Under the pieces are notes generated by a model that did not search any database, was not told where the DNA came from, and saw nothing but the letters and a program-made list of their open reading frames with translations. Of a stretch of DNA of 64,000 bases, positions 46,118 through 56,558 are shown one piece after another; positions within the stretch are counted from its first letter, which is position 1, and every line of letters starts with the position of its first letter. The position numbers and the translations under genes are program-made. This DNA is from Mesorhizobium liriopis (GTDB taxonomy: Bacteria; Pseudomonadota; Alphaproteobacteria; Rhizobiales; Rhizobiaceae): the NCBI RefSeq assembly GCF_024053505.1, contig NZ_JAMXQS010000005.1, positions 186,001 through 250,000 on the forward strand. Direction: 5' to 3'.

Positions 46118-46387
46118 TTATTCGCGCGGCAACTCCCTGCAGGCAGCGACCTCGCCTACACCAACGCTGATCAGTTCCCCGGCTTGCGGCAGGGGCGCTG
46201 CACCGGGATCGCGGTCGGGACTGATGGCACGCACCTCCACCAGTTTTACCGATAAGGTGGGGCCGGTTTCGGAGACTACGTCGCCCTCATAGGAAAGCGG
46301 ATAGGGCTCATCCTCGGCGTCCTGAAACGTCACCCGAAAACCCGGTTTGAGTTCGTTTGTCGGGTATTTGTCGATCCGTTTCAGCAT
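46118..46387 (-). CDS. Small hypothetical protein
   Basis: 89 residues, predicted cytoplasmic, beta-rich (FRVTFQDAEDEPYPLSYEGDVV, LSVKLVEVRAI). AAGGAGGAG lies at good distance from the ATG at 46387. No family recognised. It sits between the GH13 gene (convergent, 36 bases) and the efflux pump genes (upstream on its own strand is non-coding), so its partner is unclear. Confidence 0.55.
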   Translation of the reverse strand: MLKRIDKYPTNELKPGFRVTFQDAEDEPYPLSYEGDVVSETGPTLSVKLVEVRAISPDRDPGAAPLPQAGELISVGVGEVAACRELPRE

Positions 46388-46461
46388 GACCATCTCCTCC
46401 TTTATGCGGGAAAAGTGCTCGCGCGACGCTTATGTTCCGGCCATGCGAGTGGGCGGCTGGA

Positions 46462-49400
46462 TCAGCGGACGGCCTCCGCCTGAGGTGTGGGTTCAGGGCG
46501 CTGATCCTTGGTCTTACTCCGCCACCCGGCAAGCTTGCGCACGCCGACATAGAAGAGCGGCACGAAGAAGATGCCGAGCGCGGTGGCCGCGATCATGCCG
46601 CCCATCACGCCGATGCCGATGGCGCGTTGCGCCCCCGATCCCGCGCCTGTGGCAACTGCGAGGGGCAAGACACCGAGGATGAAGGCGAAGGAGGTCATCA
46701 GGATCGGGCGCAAACGCATGCGCGCCGCATGAAGCGTGGCTTCCACCAATCCTTGGCCTCGCGCCTCGAGATCCTTGGCGAACTCGACGATCAGGATCGC
46801 GTTCTTGGCCGCCAGACCGATGGTCGTGAGTAGGCCGACCTTGAAGTAGATGTCGTTGAGCTGCCCCGTGAGGCTCGCCGCGACCAGCGCGCCGAAGATG
46901 CCGACGGGCACGGCCAAGATCACCGAGAAGGGCACCGACCAGCTTTCGTAGAGTGCCGCCAGACACAGGAACACCACCAGAACCGAGATGCCATAAAGGA
47001 ACCCGGCCTGCGAGCCCGACAACCGTTCCTGATAGGAGAGACCCGTCCATTCCGAGGTGAAACCGCCGCCAAGCTCGGAGACGAGCTGTTCCATCCGGTC
47101 CATGGCCGCACCCGAAGAAACGCCCGCAGCCGACTGACCCTGGATGTTGAAGGCGGACGCTCCGTTATAGCGCTCGAGCCGGGGCGGGCCTTGCGTCCAG
47201 CTCGTCTGGGTGAAGGCCGAGAAGGGCACCATCTCGCCGGCGCCGTTGCGCACATACCAGCGGTTGAGATCGCTGGGCACCATGCGGAAGGGCGCATCGG
47301 CCTGCACATAGACCGGCTTGATGCGGCCGTTATTGTCGAAATCATTGACGTAGGAGCCCGCCCAGGCAGTGGAAAGCGCGCTGTTCACGTCAGACACGCC
47401 GACACCGAGCGCGCCGGCCAATCGATGATCGACATTCACCTGGAATTCAGGCTGCGATGCCGCGCCGTTGCGGCGCACGGCCTGCAGCATCGGGTCGCTG
47501 TTGGCTTTCGCGAGCAATTGCCCCTGCGCCGCCAAGAGCTTCTCGCGCCCTGCCCCGCCGGTGTCCTTGAGGTAAAGCTCGAAGCCGTTGGATTGGCCGA
47601 GGCCTTGAAGAGCGGGCGGCGACAGCGCGAAGACTGTGGCGTCGCGGATTTTCGAGAAGGCCGCCATGGCGCGGCCGGCAATCGCCGAAGCCGTCTGATC
47701 CGCACCCGTGCGCTGGCTGTAGTCTTTGAGCTTGACGAAGGCCATGGCATTGTTCTGGCCGGTGCCCGAGAAGGAGAAGCCAAGCGCCGCGAATACGGAA
47801 TCGACGTTCTGGCCTTCTTCCTTGAGATAATGGTTCTCGATCTGCTCGAGCACCGCCACCGTGCGGTCGCGGGTGGCACCCGTCGGCAGCTCGACGATGG
47901 TCATCAGGACGCCCTGATCCTCCTGCGGCAGGAAAGAGGAAGGCAGGTCGCGGAAGAGCCACCAGGCGCCACCGCCGATCATGAGGAAGAGCACGATCAT
48001 GTAGATGGGCCGGCGCAGGATGCGCGAAACGCCGCCGACATAGCCGTCCGTCGCGCGGTCGAAGCCGCTGTTGAACTTGCGGAAAAGGACGTTCTTCTTC
48101 TCGCCATGCGTGGGTTTGAGAAGCGTCGCGCAAAGGGCTGGCGTCAAAACGATGGCGACCACCACCGAGAGCAGCATCGCAGTAACGATGGTGATCGAGA
48201 ACTGCTGGTAGATGATGCCGACCGAACCGCCGAAGAAGGCCATGGGCAGGAACACGGCGGACAGAACCAGCGCGATGCCGACCAGGGCACCCGTGATCTC
48301 CTTCATGCTCTTTTCCGTCGCCTCGCGGGGCGGCAGACCCTCCTCGGCCATCACGCGCTCGACATTCTCCACCACGACGATCGCGTCATCGACAAGCAAG
48401 CCGATGGCGAGAACCATGGCGAACATGGTCAGCGTGTTGATCGAATAGCCCGCGACCGCGAGCACGCCGAAGGTGCCGAGCAGCACCACGGGCACCGCGA
48501 TGGTGGGGATCAGCGTCGCGCGGAAGTTCTGGAGGAAGACGAACATCACGACGAAGACCAGAACCACCGCCTCGATCAGCGTGTGGTAGACCTTCTCGAT
48601 CGAGACCTCCACGAAGGGCGTGGTGTCGTAGGGATAGACCACTTCGACACCGGCCGGCAGCGTGTTCTTGAGCTGATCGATGGCCGCGCGCACGCCTTCG
48701 GCCGTGTCGATGGCGTTGGCGCCGGTCGCCAGATTCACGCCGAAGCCGGCGGCCGGGTTGCCGTTGTAGCGGCCGGAGCTCGCATAGCTCTCGGCGCCGA
48801 TCTCGACGCGGGCGACATCGGCCACCGTCACCAGCGAACCGTCGGTCTCGGTCTTGAGGATGATCGAGCGGAACTGGTCGGGCGTTTGCAGTTGGCTTTG
48901 CGAGGTGACCGTAAAGTTCATCTGCGCGCCGGGTGCCGTCGGCTGGTTGCCGAGCTGGCCGACCGAGACCTGCACGTTCTGCGCGGAGACGGCGGTCGTC
49001 ACGTCGGATGGTGTGAGCTGGAACTGCGCGAGCTTGTCGGGGTCGAGCCAGATGCGCATCGCATAGCCCGAACCGAAGATGTTGAGATCGCCAACACCCG
49101 TGACACGGCGGATCGTGTCTTCCATGTTGGTGCCGATGATGTCGGCCAGATCGACGGACGTGTAGCGACCGTCCGTCGAGGTGAGGGCCGCCACCATCAG
49201 GATGCCGGAATTCGATTTGTTGACGGTCACGCCCTGCCGCTGCACGGCTTCGGGCAGCTGCGATTCCACCAGCGACAGCTTGTTCTGCGTCTGCACCTGC
49301 GCGGTATCGGGGTCGGTGCCGTTGGCGAAGGTCAGCGAGATCGAAGCCGCCCCCTGCGCGGTGCTGTTGGACGAGATGTAGAGGAGCCCGTCGAGGCCCG

Positions 49401-49608
49401 TCATGTTCTGCTCGATGATCTTGGTCACCGAGTTCTCGACCGTCTCGGCACTCGCGCCGGGATAGGTCGCCGAGATGCGCACCGTGGGCGGTGCCACTTC
49501 AGGATATTGCGAGACGGAGAGCTGGTTGAGCCCGAGCAGGCCCGCCAGCATGATCGCAATCGCAATGACCCAGGCGAAGACCGGGCGATGGATGAAGAAC
49601 TGGGCCAT
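46462..49608 (-). CDS. RND multidrug efflux inner-membrane pump (AcrB/MexB family)
   Basis: 1048 residues, full length for an HAE1-type pump, with twelve membrane segments in two halves and two large periplasmic loops. The start ([17 protein letters not shown]) and the proton-relay pair in TM4 ([17 protein letters not shown]) are canonical, as is the late [21 protein letters not shown]. It exports drugs, bile-like or plant-derived compounds using the proton gradient, together with the lipoprotein encoded just upstream and an outer-membrane channel not in this window. Its ATG overlaps the upstream stop by one base. Confidence 0.95.
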   Translation of the reverse strand: MAQFFIHRPVFAWVIAIAIMLAGLLGLNQLSVSQYPEVAPPTVRISATYPGASAETVENSVTKIIEQNMTGLDGLLYISSNSTAQGAASISLTFANGTDPDTAQVQTQNKLSLVESQLPEAVQRQGVTVNKSNSGILMVAALTSTDGRYTSVDLADIIGTNMEDTIRRVTGVGDLNIFGSGYAMRIWLDPDKLAQFQLTPSDVTTAVSAQNVQVSVGQLGNQPTAPGAQMNFTVTSQSQLQTPDQFRSIILKTETDGSLVTVADVARVEIGAESYASSGRYNGNPAAGFGVNLATGANAIDTAEGVRAAIDQLKNTLPAGVEVVYPYDTTPFVEVSIEKVYHTLIEAVVLVFVVMFVFLQNFRATLIPTIAVPVVLLGTFGVLAVAGYSINTLTMFAMVLAIGLLVDDAIVVVENVERVMAEEGLPPREATEKSMKEITGALVGIALVLSAVFLPMAFFGGSVGIIYQQFSITIVTAMLLSVVVAIVLTPALCATLLKPTHGEKKNVLFRKFNSGFDRATDGYVGGVSRILRRPIYMIVLFLMIGGGAWWLFRDLPSSFLPQEDQGVLMTIVELPTGATRDRTVAVLEQIENHYLKEEGQNVDSVFAALGFSFSGTGQNNAMAFVKLKDYSQRTGADQTASAIAGRAMAAFSKIRDATVFALSPPALQGLGQSNGFELYLKDTGGAGREKLLAAQGQLLAKANSDPMLQAVRRNGAASQPEFQVNVDHRLAGALGVGVSDVNSALSTAWAGSYVNDFDNNGRIKPVYVQADAPFRMVPSDLNRWYVRNGAGEMVPFSAFTQTSWTQGPPRLERYNGASAFNIQGQSAAGVSSGAAMDRMEQLVSELGGGFTSEWTGLSYQERLSGSQAGFLYGISVLVVFLCLAALYESWSVPFSVILAVPVGIFGALVAASLTGQLNDIYFKVGLLTTIGLAAKNAILIVEFAKDLEARGQGLVEATLHAARMRLRPILMTSFAFILGVLPLAVATGAGSGAQRAIGIGVMGGMIAATALGIFFVPLFYVGVRKLAGWRSKTKDQRPEPTPQAEAVR

Positions 49609-50915
49609 CAGTTCTGCTCCGTCGCCTGACCAGCAGCCGGTGCGGGAGCGGCTTCGTTTGCCGCCACCTTCGCCGTGCCGTCTTCGTTGATCTGGACCTC
49701 GACCGGCGTCACCTTCTGCCCGTCCTGCACGCTTTGCAGGCCGTCGATCACGAGGCGGTCGCCATCGGACACGCCCGCGCTCACGAGCCAGTTGGAGCCG
49801 ATATCCGATTGGGTGGTGATCACGCGCGTTTCCACCGTGTCATCGGCCTTGATGAAGCGCGCGGTCGCTTCGCCCTTGTTGTTGCGCGACACCGCGCGCT
49901 GGGGCACCAGAAAACCGTTCTCGGCGACCGCGACATTGACGGACGCGCGCACATACATGCCCGGCAGAAGTTCGCGCTGCGGATTGTCGAAGGTCGAGCG
50001 CACGCTGAAGGTGCCGGTGGTCTCGGAGACATAGCGGTCGGCCGCATTGATGGTGCCCGTGCCCGCATAGGCCGAGCCATCGGCGAAAGTCAGGTTGACC
50101 TTGGCTTCCTTGCCGGGACCGACCAGCAGGCGCAGGGCACCCGTCTGCAACTGCTCGCGGAAACGCAAGAGGTTGCCGGCGGATTCGCTCATATCGACAT
50201 AAACGCGATCGATCTGGCGGATGGTGGCAAGCGCGTTGGTCTGGTTGGCTGTCACAAGCGAACCGGCGTTCACCGTGGAGGTGCTGATCTGGCCGGAAAT
50301 GGGTGCCGTGATCGTCGTGTAGCCGAGATTGATCTGGGCGGTCTGCAGATTGGCCTGCGCCACCGCCACATCGGCCTGCGCCTGGAGAAAGGTGGACTGG
50401 GCAGTCTCGCGCTGCTGTTGGGACACGACATTGGTGTCCGACAGACGATTGTAGCGGTCCGCGCTGGCCTTTGCCGTGGCTTCCGCCGCCTGCGCCTTCT
50501 GGAGGCTCGCCTGCGCCGCCGTCACTTCGGCCTGATAGCTCTGCGGGTCGATGCGATAAAGGACGTCACCTTGCTTGACTTCGCTGCCTTCGCGAAACAC
50601 CCGCTCCTTGATCAGCCCATTCACCTGCGGCCGGATCTCGGCGGTCTGATAGGCGGTGACGCGGCCGGCGACGGTGGAAGACAGCTCGACCGGCTGCGGC
50701 CGGATCGTGATGAAGCCGGCCTGCGCGGGCGGGCGGGCGCCCTGTGCCGCCCCACCTTGTGCCGCCGCACCTTGCGCCGAAGCGCCCTGCCCGGATCCCT
50801 GGGCAGCACCCTGGCCGGCCGCGCCGGACGATGTGCTGCTTTCGGAACAGCCGGCGGCGAGCGCCGCGATCAACAGAACCGGGATGATGGCGCTTCGAAC
50901 GATTGGCTGACGCAT
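49608..50915 (-). CDS. RND efflux membrane-fusion lipoprotein (AcrA family)
   Basis: 435 residues. A lipobox (LIAALAAGC) ends the signal at about residue 21, so the mature protein is lipid-anchored in the inner membrane. Residues about 25-62 are low complexity, rich in Ala, Gly and Gln (AQG repeats). Then come the barrel-sandwich hybrid ([25 protein letters not shown]), a coiled-coil hairpin ([22 protein letters not shown]) and the beta-barrel ([13 protein letters not shown]). It bridges pump and outer-membrane channel. A longer upstream start at 51041 would bury the lipobox and is rejected. Confidence 0.93.
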   Translation of the reverse strand: MRQPIVRSAIIPVLLIAALAAGCSESSTSSGAAGQGAAQGSGQGASAQGAAAQGGAAQGARPPAQAGFITIRPQPVELSSTVAGRVTAYQTAEIRPQVNGLIKERVFREGSEVKQGDVLYRIDPQSYQAEVTAAQASLQKAQAAEATAKASADRYNRLSDTNVVSQQQRETAQSTFLQAQADVAVAQANLQTAQINLGYTTITAPISGQISTSTVNAGSLVTANQTNALATIRQIDRVYVDMSESAGNLLRFREQLQTGALRLLVGPGKEAKVNLTFADGSAYAGTGTINAADRYVSETTGTFSVRSTFDNPQRELLPGMYVRASVNVAVAENGFLVPQRAVSRNNKGEATARFIKADDTVETRVITTQSDIGSNWLVSAGVSDGDRLVIDGLQSVQDGQKVTPVEVQINEDGTAKVAANEAAPAPAAGQATEQN

Positions 50916-51271
50916 CAGGCTGCGACCTTCACTGTCGATAGATGGGACCGTGCCCCGGAACCGGCACGCCCGGCTGTTAGGACGGACGCGTGGGCCGGTC
51001 GTGACGACCGGACAGGCGGTGAGTTCCGGCATCCCCCGCATTCGCCTGCCGCTCGATTATCAGCGGCTCGGGCAAAGCCGAAGACCTGAATTGTATCGAA
51101 ATGTGGCACGCCCAACGCTCGGTCCGTGAGTGAGGATGATTAGATTGCGCAGCTTCGCTGCAAGGCAACAGCGCGGAAAAGTTCGATGTGGTCTCGGAGA
51201 CTGGCTTGCAGTGCTGCATCGCCTATCTTCCGAAAGCCTGGAACCAATGCGCATCGCTTAAGGTGAACAAT
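50916..51271. other. Divergent intergenic region between efflux and amine-oxidase genes
   Basis: 356 bases with no supported gene; it must hold the promoters for the leftward efflux operon and the rightward oxidase. No clear operator palindrome was seen and no efflux repressor gene is adjacent. Confidence 0.4.
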
Positions 51272-52498
51272 TTGACGAGTGAATTGGATGTCGCCATCGT
51301 GGGCGGCGGTGCGGCCGGCATCGCAGCCGCGCGACGCCTCCTGGAACGCGGGCGCAAAGTTCTGCTCATCGAGGCACTGCCGCAACTCGGCGGGCGGGCG
51401 CGCACGGCGGTGGTCGAAGGCATGCCGCTCGATCTCGGCTGCGGCTGGCTGCATTCCGCCGAACGCAACCCGTTGCGCGCAGTGGCGGAGGCGCAAGGCG
51501 TCACGGTGGATCGCCGACCCTCCGCCTGGGGCAATCAGTTGCGTGACCTCGGTTTCTCGGCGGATGAGCAGGAACAGGTCTGGGACGCCTATGAAGCGCT
51601 CTGCACCGAGCTTCGCGATGCGCCGCCGCCAAGTGACCGCGCCAGCGACGCAATGGCAGCACAGAGCCGGTGGCGGCCCTTCATGGACGGTTTGAGCAGC
51701 TTCATCAACGGCACCGAACTCGACATGCTTTCGGCAAGGGATTTCTCCAATTACGACAGCGCGTCGAGCAGCAACAACTGGCGCGTGCCGAGCGGCTATG
51801 GCGCGTTCATCGCAGGCCTCGGTGCGGCGCTGCCTCAAATGCTCGGAACCCGGGTCTCATCGGTCCAGCAGGAGAATGGCGGCATCCGGCTCGATACCGA
51901 CCAGGGGCCAATCACCGCGCGGGCGGCAGTGGTCTGTGTTTCGTCCAACATTCTGGCGAGCGGGCGCATCCGCTTCGACCCGCAGGCCGACGACCATCTG
52001 CATGCTGCGGCTTCCCTGCCGCTTGGGCTTGCCAACAAGGTGTTCCTCCGGCTTGGCGACCCAGAACTCGTCCCGGCGGAATCGCATCTGATTGGGCACC
52101 CCGACCGTGCGGCCACCGCCAGCCATTACATCCGCCCCCTGGGTAAGCCTGTGGTGGAAAGCTATTTCGGCGGCGCCCATGCCTATGACATGGAAAAGGC
52201 TGGCAAGGACGCCGCAATCGCCTTCGCCGTTGAGGAACTGCGCCATCTGCTCGGCTCCGATTTCGCGAAGAGCCTTTCGCCGATCGCCGTTTCGGAATGG
52301 GGAAAGGAAGGATCGATCGGCGGCTCCTACAGCCATGCGCTGCCCGGCCACGCCGCCGCGCGGGCCACGCTCGCCAAGCCCGTCAGCGAACGGCTCTGCT
52401 TTGCCGGCGAGGCCTGCTCGGCGAGCGATTTTTCGACCGCGCATGGCGCATGGGAAACCGGTCTTGCGGCGGCCGAGTGGATCGATCAATCCTTGTGA
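51272..52498 (+). CDS. FAD-dependent amine oxidase family protein
   Basis: 408 residues from TTG 51272, which has AAGGTGA a few bases upstream and gives a normal N-terminus directly before the dinucleotide motif VAIVGGGAAGIAAARRL. A reading from ATG 51188 would add 28 unrelated residues. GGRARTAVVEGMPLDLGCGWLH is the second FAD/amine-oxidase motif, and GLCFAGEACS-like (RLCFAGEACSASDFSTAHGAWETG) closes the FAD site. Substrate unknown; flavin monoamine oxidase type. Confidence 0.85.
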   Translation: MTSELDVAIVGGGAAGIAAARRLLERGRKVLLIEALPQLGGRARTAVVEGMPLDLGCGWLHSAERNPLRAVAEAQGVTVDRRPSAWGNQLRDLGFSADEQEQVWDAYEALCTELRDAPPPSDRASDAMAAQSRWRPFMDGLSSFINGTELDMLSARDFSNYDSASSSNNWRVPSGYGAFIAGLGAALPQMLGTRVSSVQQENGGIRLDTDQGPITARAAVVCVSSNILASGRIRFDPQADDHLHAAASLPLGLANKVFLRLGDPELVPAESHLIGHPDRAATASHYIRPLGKPVVESYFGGAHAYDMEKAGKDAAIAFAVEELRHLLGSDFAKSLSPIAVSEWGKEGSIGGSYSHALPGHAAARATLAKPVSERLCFAGEACSASDFSTAHGAWETGLAAAEWIDQSL

Positions 52499-52524
52499 GT
52501 TGAACAAGGCAAGCGGGGGCGGCC

Positions 52525-54066
52525 ATGACCTTCTTTGAAAGCCTGCTCCTGCTGCTCGCCATTGCCATCCTGCTCCTTCAGGTGGCGCGTCGCCTGGCCC
52601 TGCCCTATCCTGCCATGCTCGCGCTGGCCGGCGTGGCGCTCGCACTTCTGCCCGGCATGCCGACCATCACGCTCGAGCCGCAAACGGCGCTGGCGCTGTT
52701 CATCGCCCCGGTTCTGGTCGATGCCGCCTTCGACTTTCCGCTCGGCGCGGTGCGCAAGCTGTGGCGGCCGCTTTTCGCGCTCGCCGTGGTGGCGGTGCTT
52801 TTGTCCGCTGGTGCGGTGGCGGCTCTCGGCATGCTCTTGGCCGGACTTCCCTTTTACGCGGCTCTCGCATTCGGCGCGATCGTCGCGCCGCCCGATGCGG
52901 CAGCGGCGACCGCCATTCTCAACAGCGTCAGCATGCCCCGGCGCTCCGTCACGGTCTTGAAGGGCGAAAGCCTGCTCAATGACGCGTCCGCCCTGTTTCT
53001 CTTCACCGCCGCCCTGTCGCTGCATTCAGAAAACGGCATCAGCGCCGGTCTGGCGCTCGAACTGGGGCTCGCGGTGCCGGGCGGCATCGTCTTGGGCATC
53101 CTGTTCGCCAAGCTCACGCAACTCATTCGCCCTTTCGTTGCAGGAACGCTCGGCGGCAACCTGCTCGAATTCGTGGGATCCTTCGGCGTGTGGGTGATTG
53201 CCGAGCGACTGGGCCTTTCGGCGGTCCTCTGCCTCGTCGCCTTCGCGATGACCTTGGCGCGCACCGCCGGACTTTCCACCAAGCCGCGCATGCGCATCCA
53301 CTCCTATGCCGTATGGACGAGCGCCGTGTTCCTGCTCAACGTCCTGGCTTTCCTGCTGATGGGCCTGCAGGCGCGCACCATCATCGGCAATATGGAGCCG
53401 GGCCATCTCGCGGAAGCCGCGTGGTTCGCTCTGGCCGTGCTTCTCTGCCTCGTCGCGGTTCGGATGGCCTGGGTGCTTCTTTACAACCGGCTGGCGCGAC
53501 AGTTCCCCTCTCTGCGCGGTGATCTCGAGCCGGCCAATCTGCGCGAAGGCCTGCTTGTCGGATGGTGCGGCATGCGCGGCCTCGTGACGCTTGCCGCCTC
53601 CTTCGCCCTGCCCGCCGACTTTCCGCAGCGCGACATGATCGTGCTGGCAGCCTTCGGCGTGGTCCTCGGCACTTTGGTGTTGCAAGGGCTGACGCTTGCC
53701 CCACTCGTACGGCTCCTCAAGCTCGATGGCGAAGACGGCCTGGGCGACGAATTACTGGCGGTGCGCGCCGACCTAGCCTCAGCTGCACTGGCCTTGATCG
53801 GCAACCAGCGCGGGCCAGCCGCGGACTATTGGCGCTACGGCTATGAAACCGCACAAGCCGCCCTTTCAACGGGCGGCGACATGCGCGCACTCGACGAGAA
53901 GCGCACGATCGGACTGGCCGCCATTCGGCACCAGCGGGAGCGCCTCGAGACCCTCCGCGCCGAGGATCGCGTCAGCGCGGATGTCTTCATGGTCGTGCAG
54001 GAAGAACTCGACTTCCGCGAGGTCGCGCTCAGCAGCGAGGAAGACCGGCAGATCGAGGAAAGCTGA
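52525..54066 (+). CDS. Monovalent cation/H+ antiporter, CPA1 family
   Basis: 513 residues: about twelve membrane helices up to residue 400, then a cytoplasmic tail of about 110 residues with charged helices. The transport core is visible (GAIVAPPDAAAATAILNSVSMP, ESLLNDASALFLF; the ND pair is the ion site). It exchanges Na+ or K+ for protons across the inner membrane, for pH and salt balance. It begins 26 bases after the oxidase stop and may share its transcript. Confidence 0.92.
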   Translation: MTFFESLLLLLAIAILLLQVARRLALPYPAMLALAGVALALLPGMPTITLEPQTALALFIAPVLVDAAFDFPLGAVRKLWRPLFALAVVAVLLSAGAVAALGMLLAGLPFYAALAFGAIVAPPDAAAATAILNSVSMPRRSVTVLKGESLLNDASALFLFTAALSLHSENGISAGLALELGLAVPGGIVLGILFAKLTQLIRPFVAGTLGGNLLEFVGSFGVWVIAERLGLSAVLCLVAFAMTLARTAGLSTKPRMRIHSYAVWTSAVFLLNVLAFLLMGLQARTIIGNMEPGHLAEAAWFALAVLLCLVAVRMAWVLLYNRLARQFPSLRGDLEPANLREGLLVGWCGMRGLVTLAASFALPADFPQRDMIVLAAFGVVLGTLVLQGLTLAPLVRLLKLDGEDGLGDELLAVRADLASAALALIGNQRGPAADYWRYGYETAQAALSTGGDMRALDEKRTIGLAAIRHQRERLETLRAEDRVSADVFMVVQEELDFREVALSSEEDRQIEES

Positions 54067-54134
54067 CCACGCCGGCCTTTCCTCGTTTTGCAACCCCAAA
54101 CGCAGAACCGCTGCGCCCCTTCACCCGGTCTGCT

Positions 54135-55151
54135 TCAGCGCCAGCCCAGTGCCGGCGCCACATGTTTCAGGATCGCCTCGAGCACATGGGTATTGTAGGA
54201 AACGCCGAGCTGGTTGGGCACGGTGAGCAGAAGCGTGTCGGCTTCAGCGATGGCCTCGTCCTTGCGCAGCTCTTCCGCCAGCCGGTCCGGCTCATTGGCA
54301 TAGGAACGGCCAAAGACCGCGCGCATGTTGTCGATGATGCCGACCTGATCGCTGTCCTTGCCACGACCGAAATAGGCGCGGTCCTGATCGTTGACGAGCG
54401 CGAAGATCGAGCGCGACACGGACACGCGTGGGCTACGCGTGTGGCCCGCTTCCTTCCAGGCTTCGCGATAAAGGCGGATCTGCTTCGCCTGCTGGACATG
54501 GAAGGGCTCACCGCTTTCGTCCTGCTTGAGCGTCGAGCTTTGCAGGTTCATGCCCTGCTTAGCTGCCCAGACGGCGGTGGCGTTCGAGGCCGAGCCCCAC
54601 CAGATGCGCTCGCGCAAGCCTTCCGAATAGGGCTCGAGCCGCAAGAGGCCGGGCGGGTTCGGGAACATCGGATGCGGATTGGGCTCGGCAAAGCCCCGGC
54701 CCTCGATCACCTGGAGGAACACCTCGGCGTGGCGGCGGCCCATGTCGGCATCGCTTTCGCCCTCGGCAGGCTGATAGCCGAAATGCCGCCAGCCTTCGGT
54801 CACCTGCTCGGGCGAGCCACGGCTGATGCCGAGTTGCAAACGGCCGCCCGCGATGAGATCGGCGGAACCGGCGTCTTCCGCCATGTAGAGCGGGTTCTCG
54901 TAGCGCATGTCGATCACGCCCGTGCCGATCTCGATGCGGCTGGTCCTGGCCCCTACCGCCGCCAAAAGCGGAAAGGGCGAAGCGAGCTGGCGCGCGAAGT
55001 GATGGACGCGGAAATAGGCGCCGTCCGCCCCAAGCTCTTCGGCCGCAACCGCCAGATCGATCGACTGCAAAAGCACATCGGATGCCGAACGCGTTTGGGA
55101 CTGAGAGCCGGGCGACCAGTGGCCGAAGGAAAGGAAACCGATTTTCTTCAT
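54135..55151 (-). CDS. Luciferase-like (LLM class) flavin monooxygenase
   Basis: 338 residues, bacterial luciferase-type barrel. The start MKKIGFLSFGHWSP, LGADGAYFRVHHFARQLASPFPLLAAVGART, IEIGTGVIDMRYENPLYMAEDAGSADLI and GRLQLGISRGSPEQ match the LLM family that uses FMNH2 from a partner reductase. The start at 55151 gives the conserved N-terminus; an upstream ATG at 55358 adds 69 residues without homology-like character. Substrate unknown. Convergent with the antiporter gene. Confidence 0.9.
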   Translation of the reverse strand: MKKIGFLSFGHWSPGSQSQTRSASDVLLQSIDLAVAAEELGADGAYFRVHHFARQLASPFPLLAAVGARTSRIEIGTGVIDMRYENPLYMAEDAGSADLIAGGRLQLGISRGSPEQVTEGWRHFGYQPAEGESDADMGRRHAEVFLQVIEGRGFAEPNPHPMFPNPPGLLRLEPYSEGLRERIWWGSASNATAVWAAKQGMNLQSSTLKQDESGEPFHVQQAKQIRLYREAWKEAGHTRSPRVSVSRSIFALVNDQDRAYFGRGKDSDQVGIIDNMRAVFGRSYANEPDRLAEELRKDEAIAEADTLLLTVPNQLGVSYNTHVLEAILKHVAPALGWR

Positions 55152-55487
55152 GATACGCTCGTGGAACACACGCTCCGGCGGCTGCGGAGCGGTCAAAGGC
55201 TCGGAAGCTCGCGATGAATGAGAAACTGAGAGCCAGATATGGTGCTGTTCAGACCAGCGCAACGGAGCCGTTCTTGTCCGGTCGGGTGACACTTCGTTCA
55301 CAAGGCAGCTCTCCCAAAAAGGCGGCGCTAAAATTTGTGCGGCTTGGGAATTGCTCAAGATTTGGGCTTACCCGCCTTGACGCTTCGGCTTTCTCCCTCG
55401 AAGGATGAAAAAGCCGGTTCCGGCAATCTTTCGTTTTCCTGCAGGCGATAAGAGCCCGGAACAGCCAAACAGAGGGGTTCAAGAATC
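55152..55487. other. Divergent intergenic region upstream of the BMP transporter operon
   Basis: 336 bases without a supported gene. It holds promoters for both directions; no riboswitch-like fold or strong palindrome was recognised. Confidence 0.4.
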
Positions 55488-56498
55488 ATGACGGAAACCG
55501 TCAGCACCACACTTTCCAGACGAAACGTCCTCACGCTCGGCGGTGCTGCGGCCGTGCTCGCCATGCTGGGCGGGATGGCGCAGGCCAAGGCGAAGCCGAT
55601 CGCGGTCGCACTGGTCACGTCCGTGCCGATCGAGCAGCAGTGGATCAGCCGCATCCACTTGGCGCTGAAGGCGGCCGAGGCGCGCGGCGACATTACCTAT
55701 GTCTATTCCGAGAACGTCGCCAACACCGACGCCGAGCGCGTGATCCGCGAATATGCGGAAGGCAAGAAGGACCTGATTATCGCGGAGGCCTTCGGGCTCG
55801 AGCGCGCGGCGCGCAACCTCGCCAAGGACTATCCCGAGACCGCTTTCCTGATGGGCTCGTCCTTTCCCGCGCAGGAGCCGAATTTCGCGGTTTTCGACAA
55901 CTACATCCAGGACGCGTCCTACCTCACCGGCATCGTCGCCGGCAAAGCCACGAAGTCCAACGTGATCGGCATGGTCGGCGGCTATGCGATCCCTGAGGTG
56001 AACCGCCTCATGCACGCCTTCATGGCAGGCGTCTCCTCGGTCAACCCGGACGCCAAGTTCCTCGTCTCGTTCATCAACAGCTGGTACGACCCGCCCAAGG
56101 CCAAGGAAACGGCTTTCGCGATGATCGAGAAGGGCGCCGACGTGATGTATGCCGAGCGCTTCGGCGTGTCGGATGCTGCCAAGGAAAAAGGCGTGAAGGC
56201 CATCGGCAACGTGATCGACACGGCCGCGCAATATCCCGGCACGGTGATCGCCTCCGCGCTCTGGCACATGGAGCCCTCCATCGACAAGGCGGTGGGCGCG
56301 GTGCTGTCCGACAGCTTCAAGGCCGAGAACTACGGGCCATTGAGCGGCTTGGCCGTGGGCGGCTGCTCGCTGGCGCCGCTCGATCCAGCACTCGTGCCGC
56401 AGGACGTGATCGACATGGTGAAAGTCAAAGAAGCCGAGATCAAGTCGGGTGCTTTCAAGGTGGCCATCAACGACGAAGAGCCGAAATCGACCATGTAG
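55488..56498 (+). CDS. BMP-family ABC transporter substrate-binding protein
   Basis: 336 residues of the BMP/PnrA family, receptors for nucleosides and related compounds. A twin-arginine signal is likely (SRRNVLTLGG at residues 10-19, then a hydrophobic stretch ending AQA). The family core DLIIAEAFGLERAARNLAKDYP, FDNYIQDASYLTGIVAG and VGGYAIPEVNR is present. Together with the cytosine-deaminase-like enzyme at the operon end, pyrimidine or purine bases or nucleosides are the likely ligands. A stem-loop follows. Confidence 0.9.
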   Translation: MTETVSTTLSRRNVLTLGGAAAVLAMLGGMAQAKAKPIAVALVTSVPIEQQWISRIHLALKAAEARGDITYVYSENVANTDAERVIREYAEGKKDLIIAEAFGLERAARNLAKDYPETAFLMGSSFPAQEPNFAVFDNYIQDASYLTGIVAGKATKSNVIGMVGGYAIPEVNRLMHAFMAGVSSVNPDAKFLVSFINSWYDPPKAKETAFAMIEKGADVMYAERFGVSDAAKEKGVKAIGNVIDTAAQYPGTVIASALWHMEPSIDKAVGAVLSDSFKAENYGPLSGLAVGGCSLAPLDPALVPQDVIDMVKVKEAEIKSGAFKVAINDEEPKSTM

Positions 56499-56508
56499 GC
56501 TTAGGCTC

Positions 56509-56537
56509 GCGGGCGGCGCGATCAGGGTGCCGCCCGC
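56509..56537 (+). terminator. Intercistronic stem-loop after BMP binding protein
   Basis: Perfect 9-bp stem GCGGGCGGC/GCCGCCCGC with an 11-base loop, 10 bases after the stop; no U-run. Confidence 0.6.
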
Positions 56538-56558
56538 TGCCTTTCTCGAGTTTTCACT

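Noticed and set aside
47191-49629. Long open frame on the plus strand opposite the RND pump gene
   Set aside because: Mirror of the efflux gene's codon bias; His/Arg/Asp-rich with no recognisable domains.
55152-55487. Riboswitch (purine or guanidine type) before the BMP operon
   Set aside because: No conserved core or paired elements of a known class could be traced in the leader.
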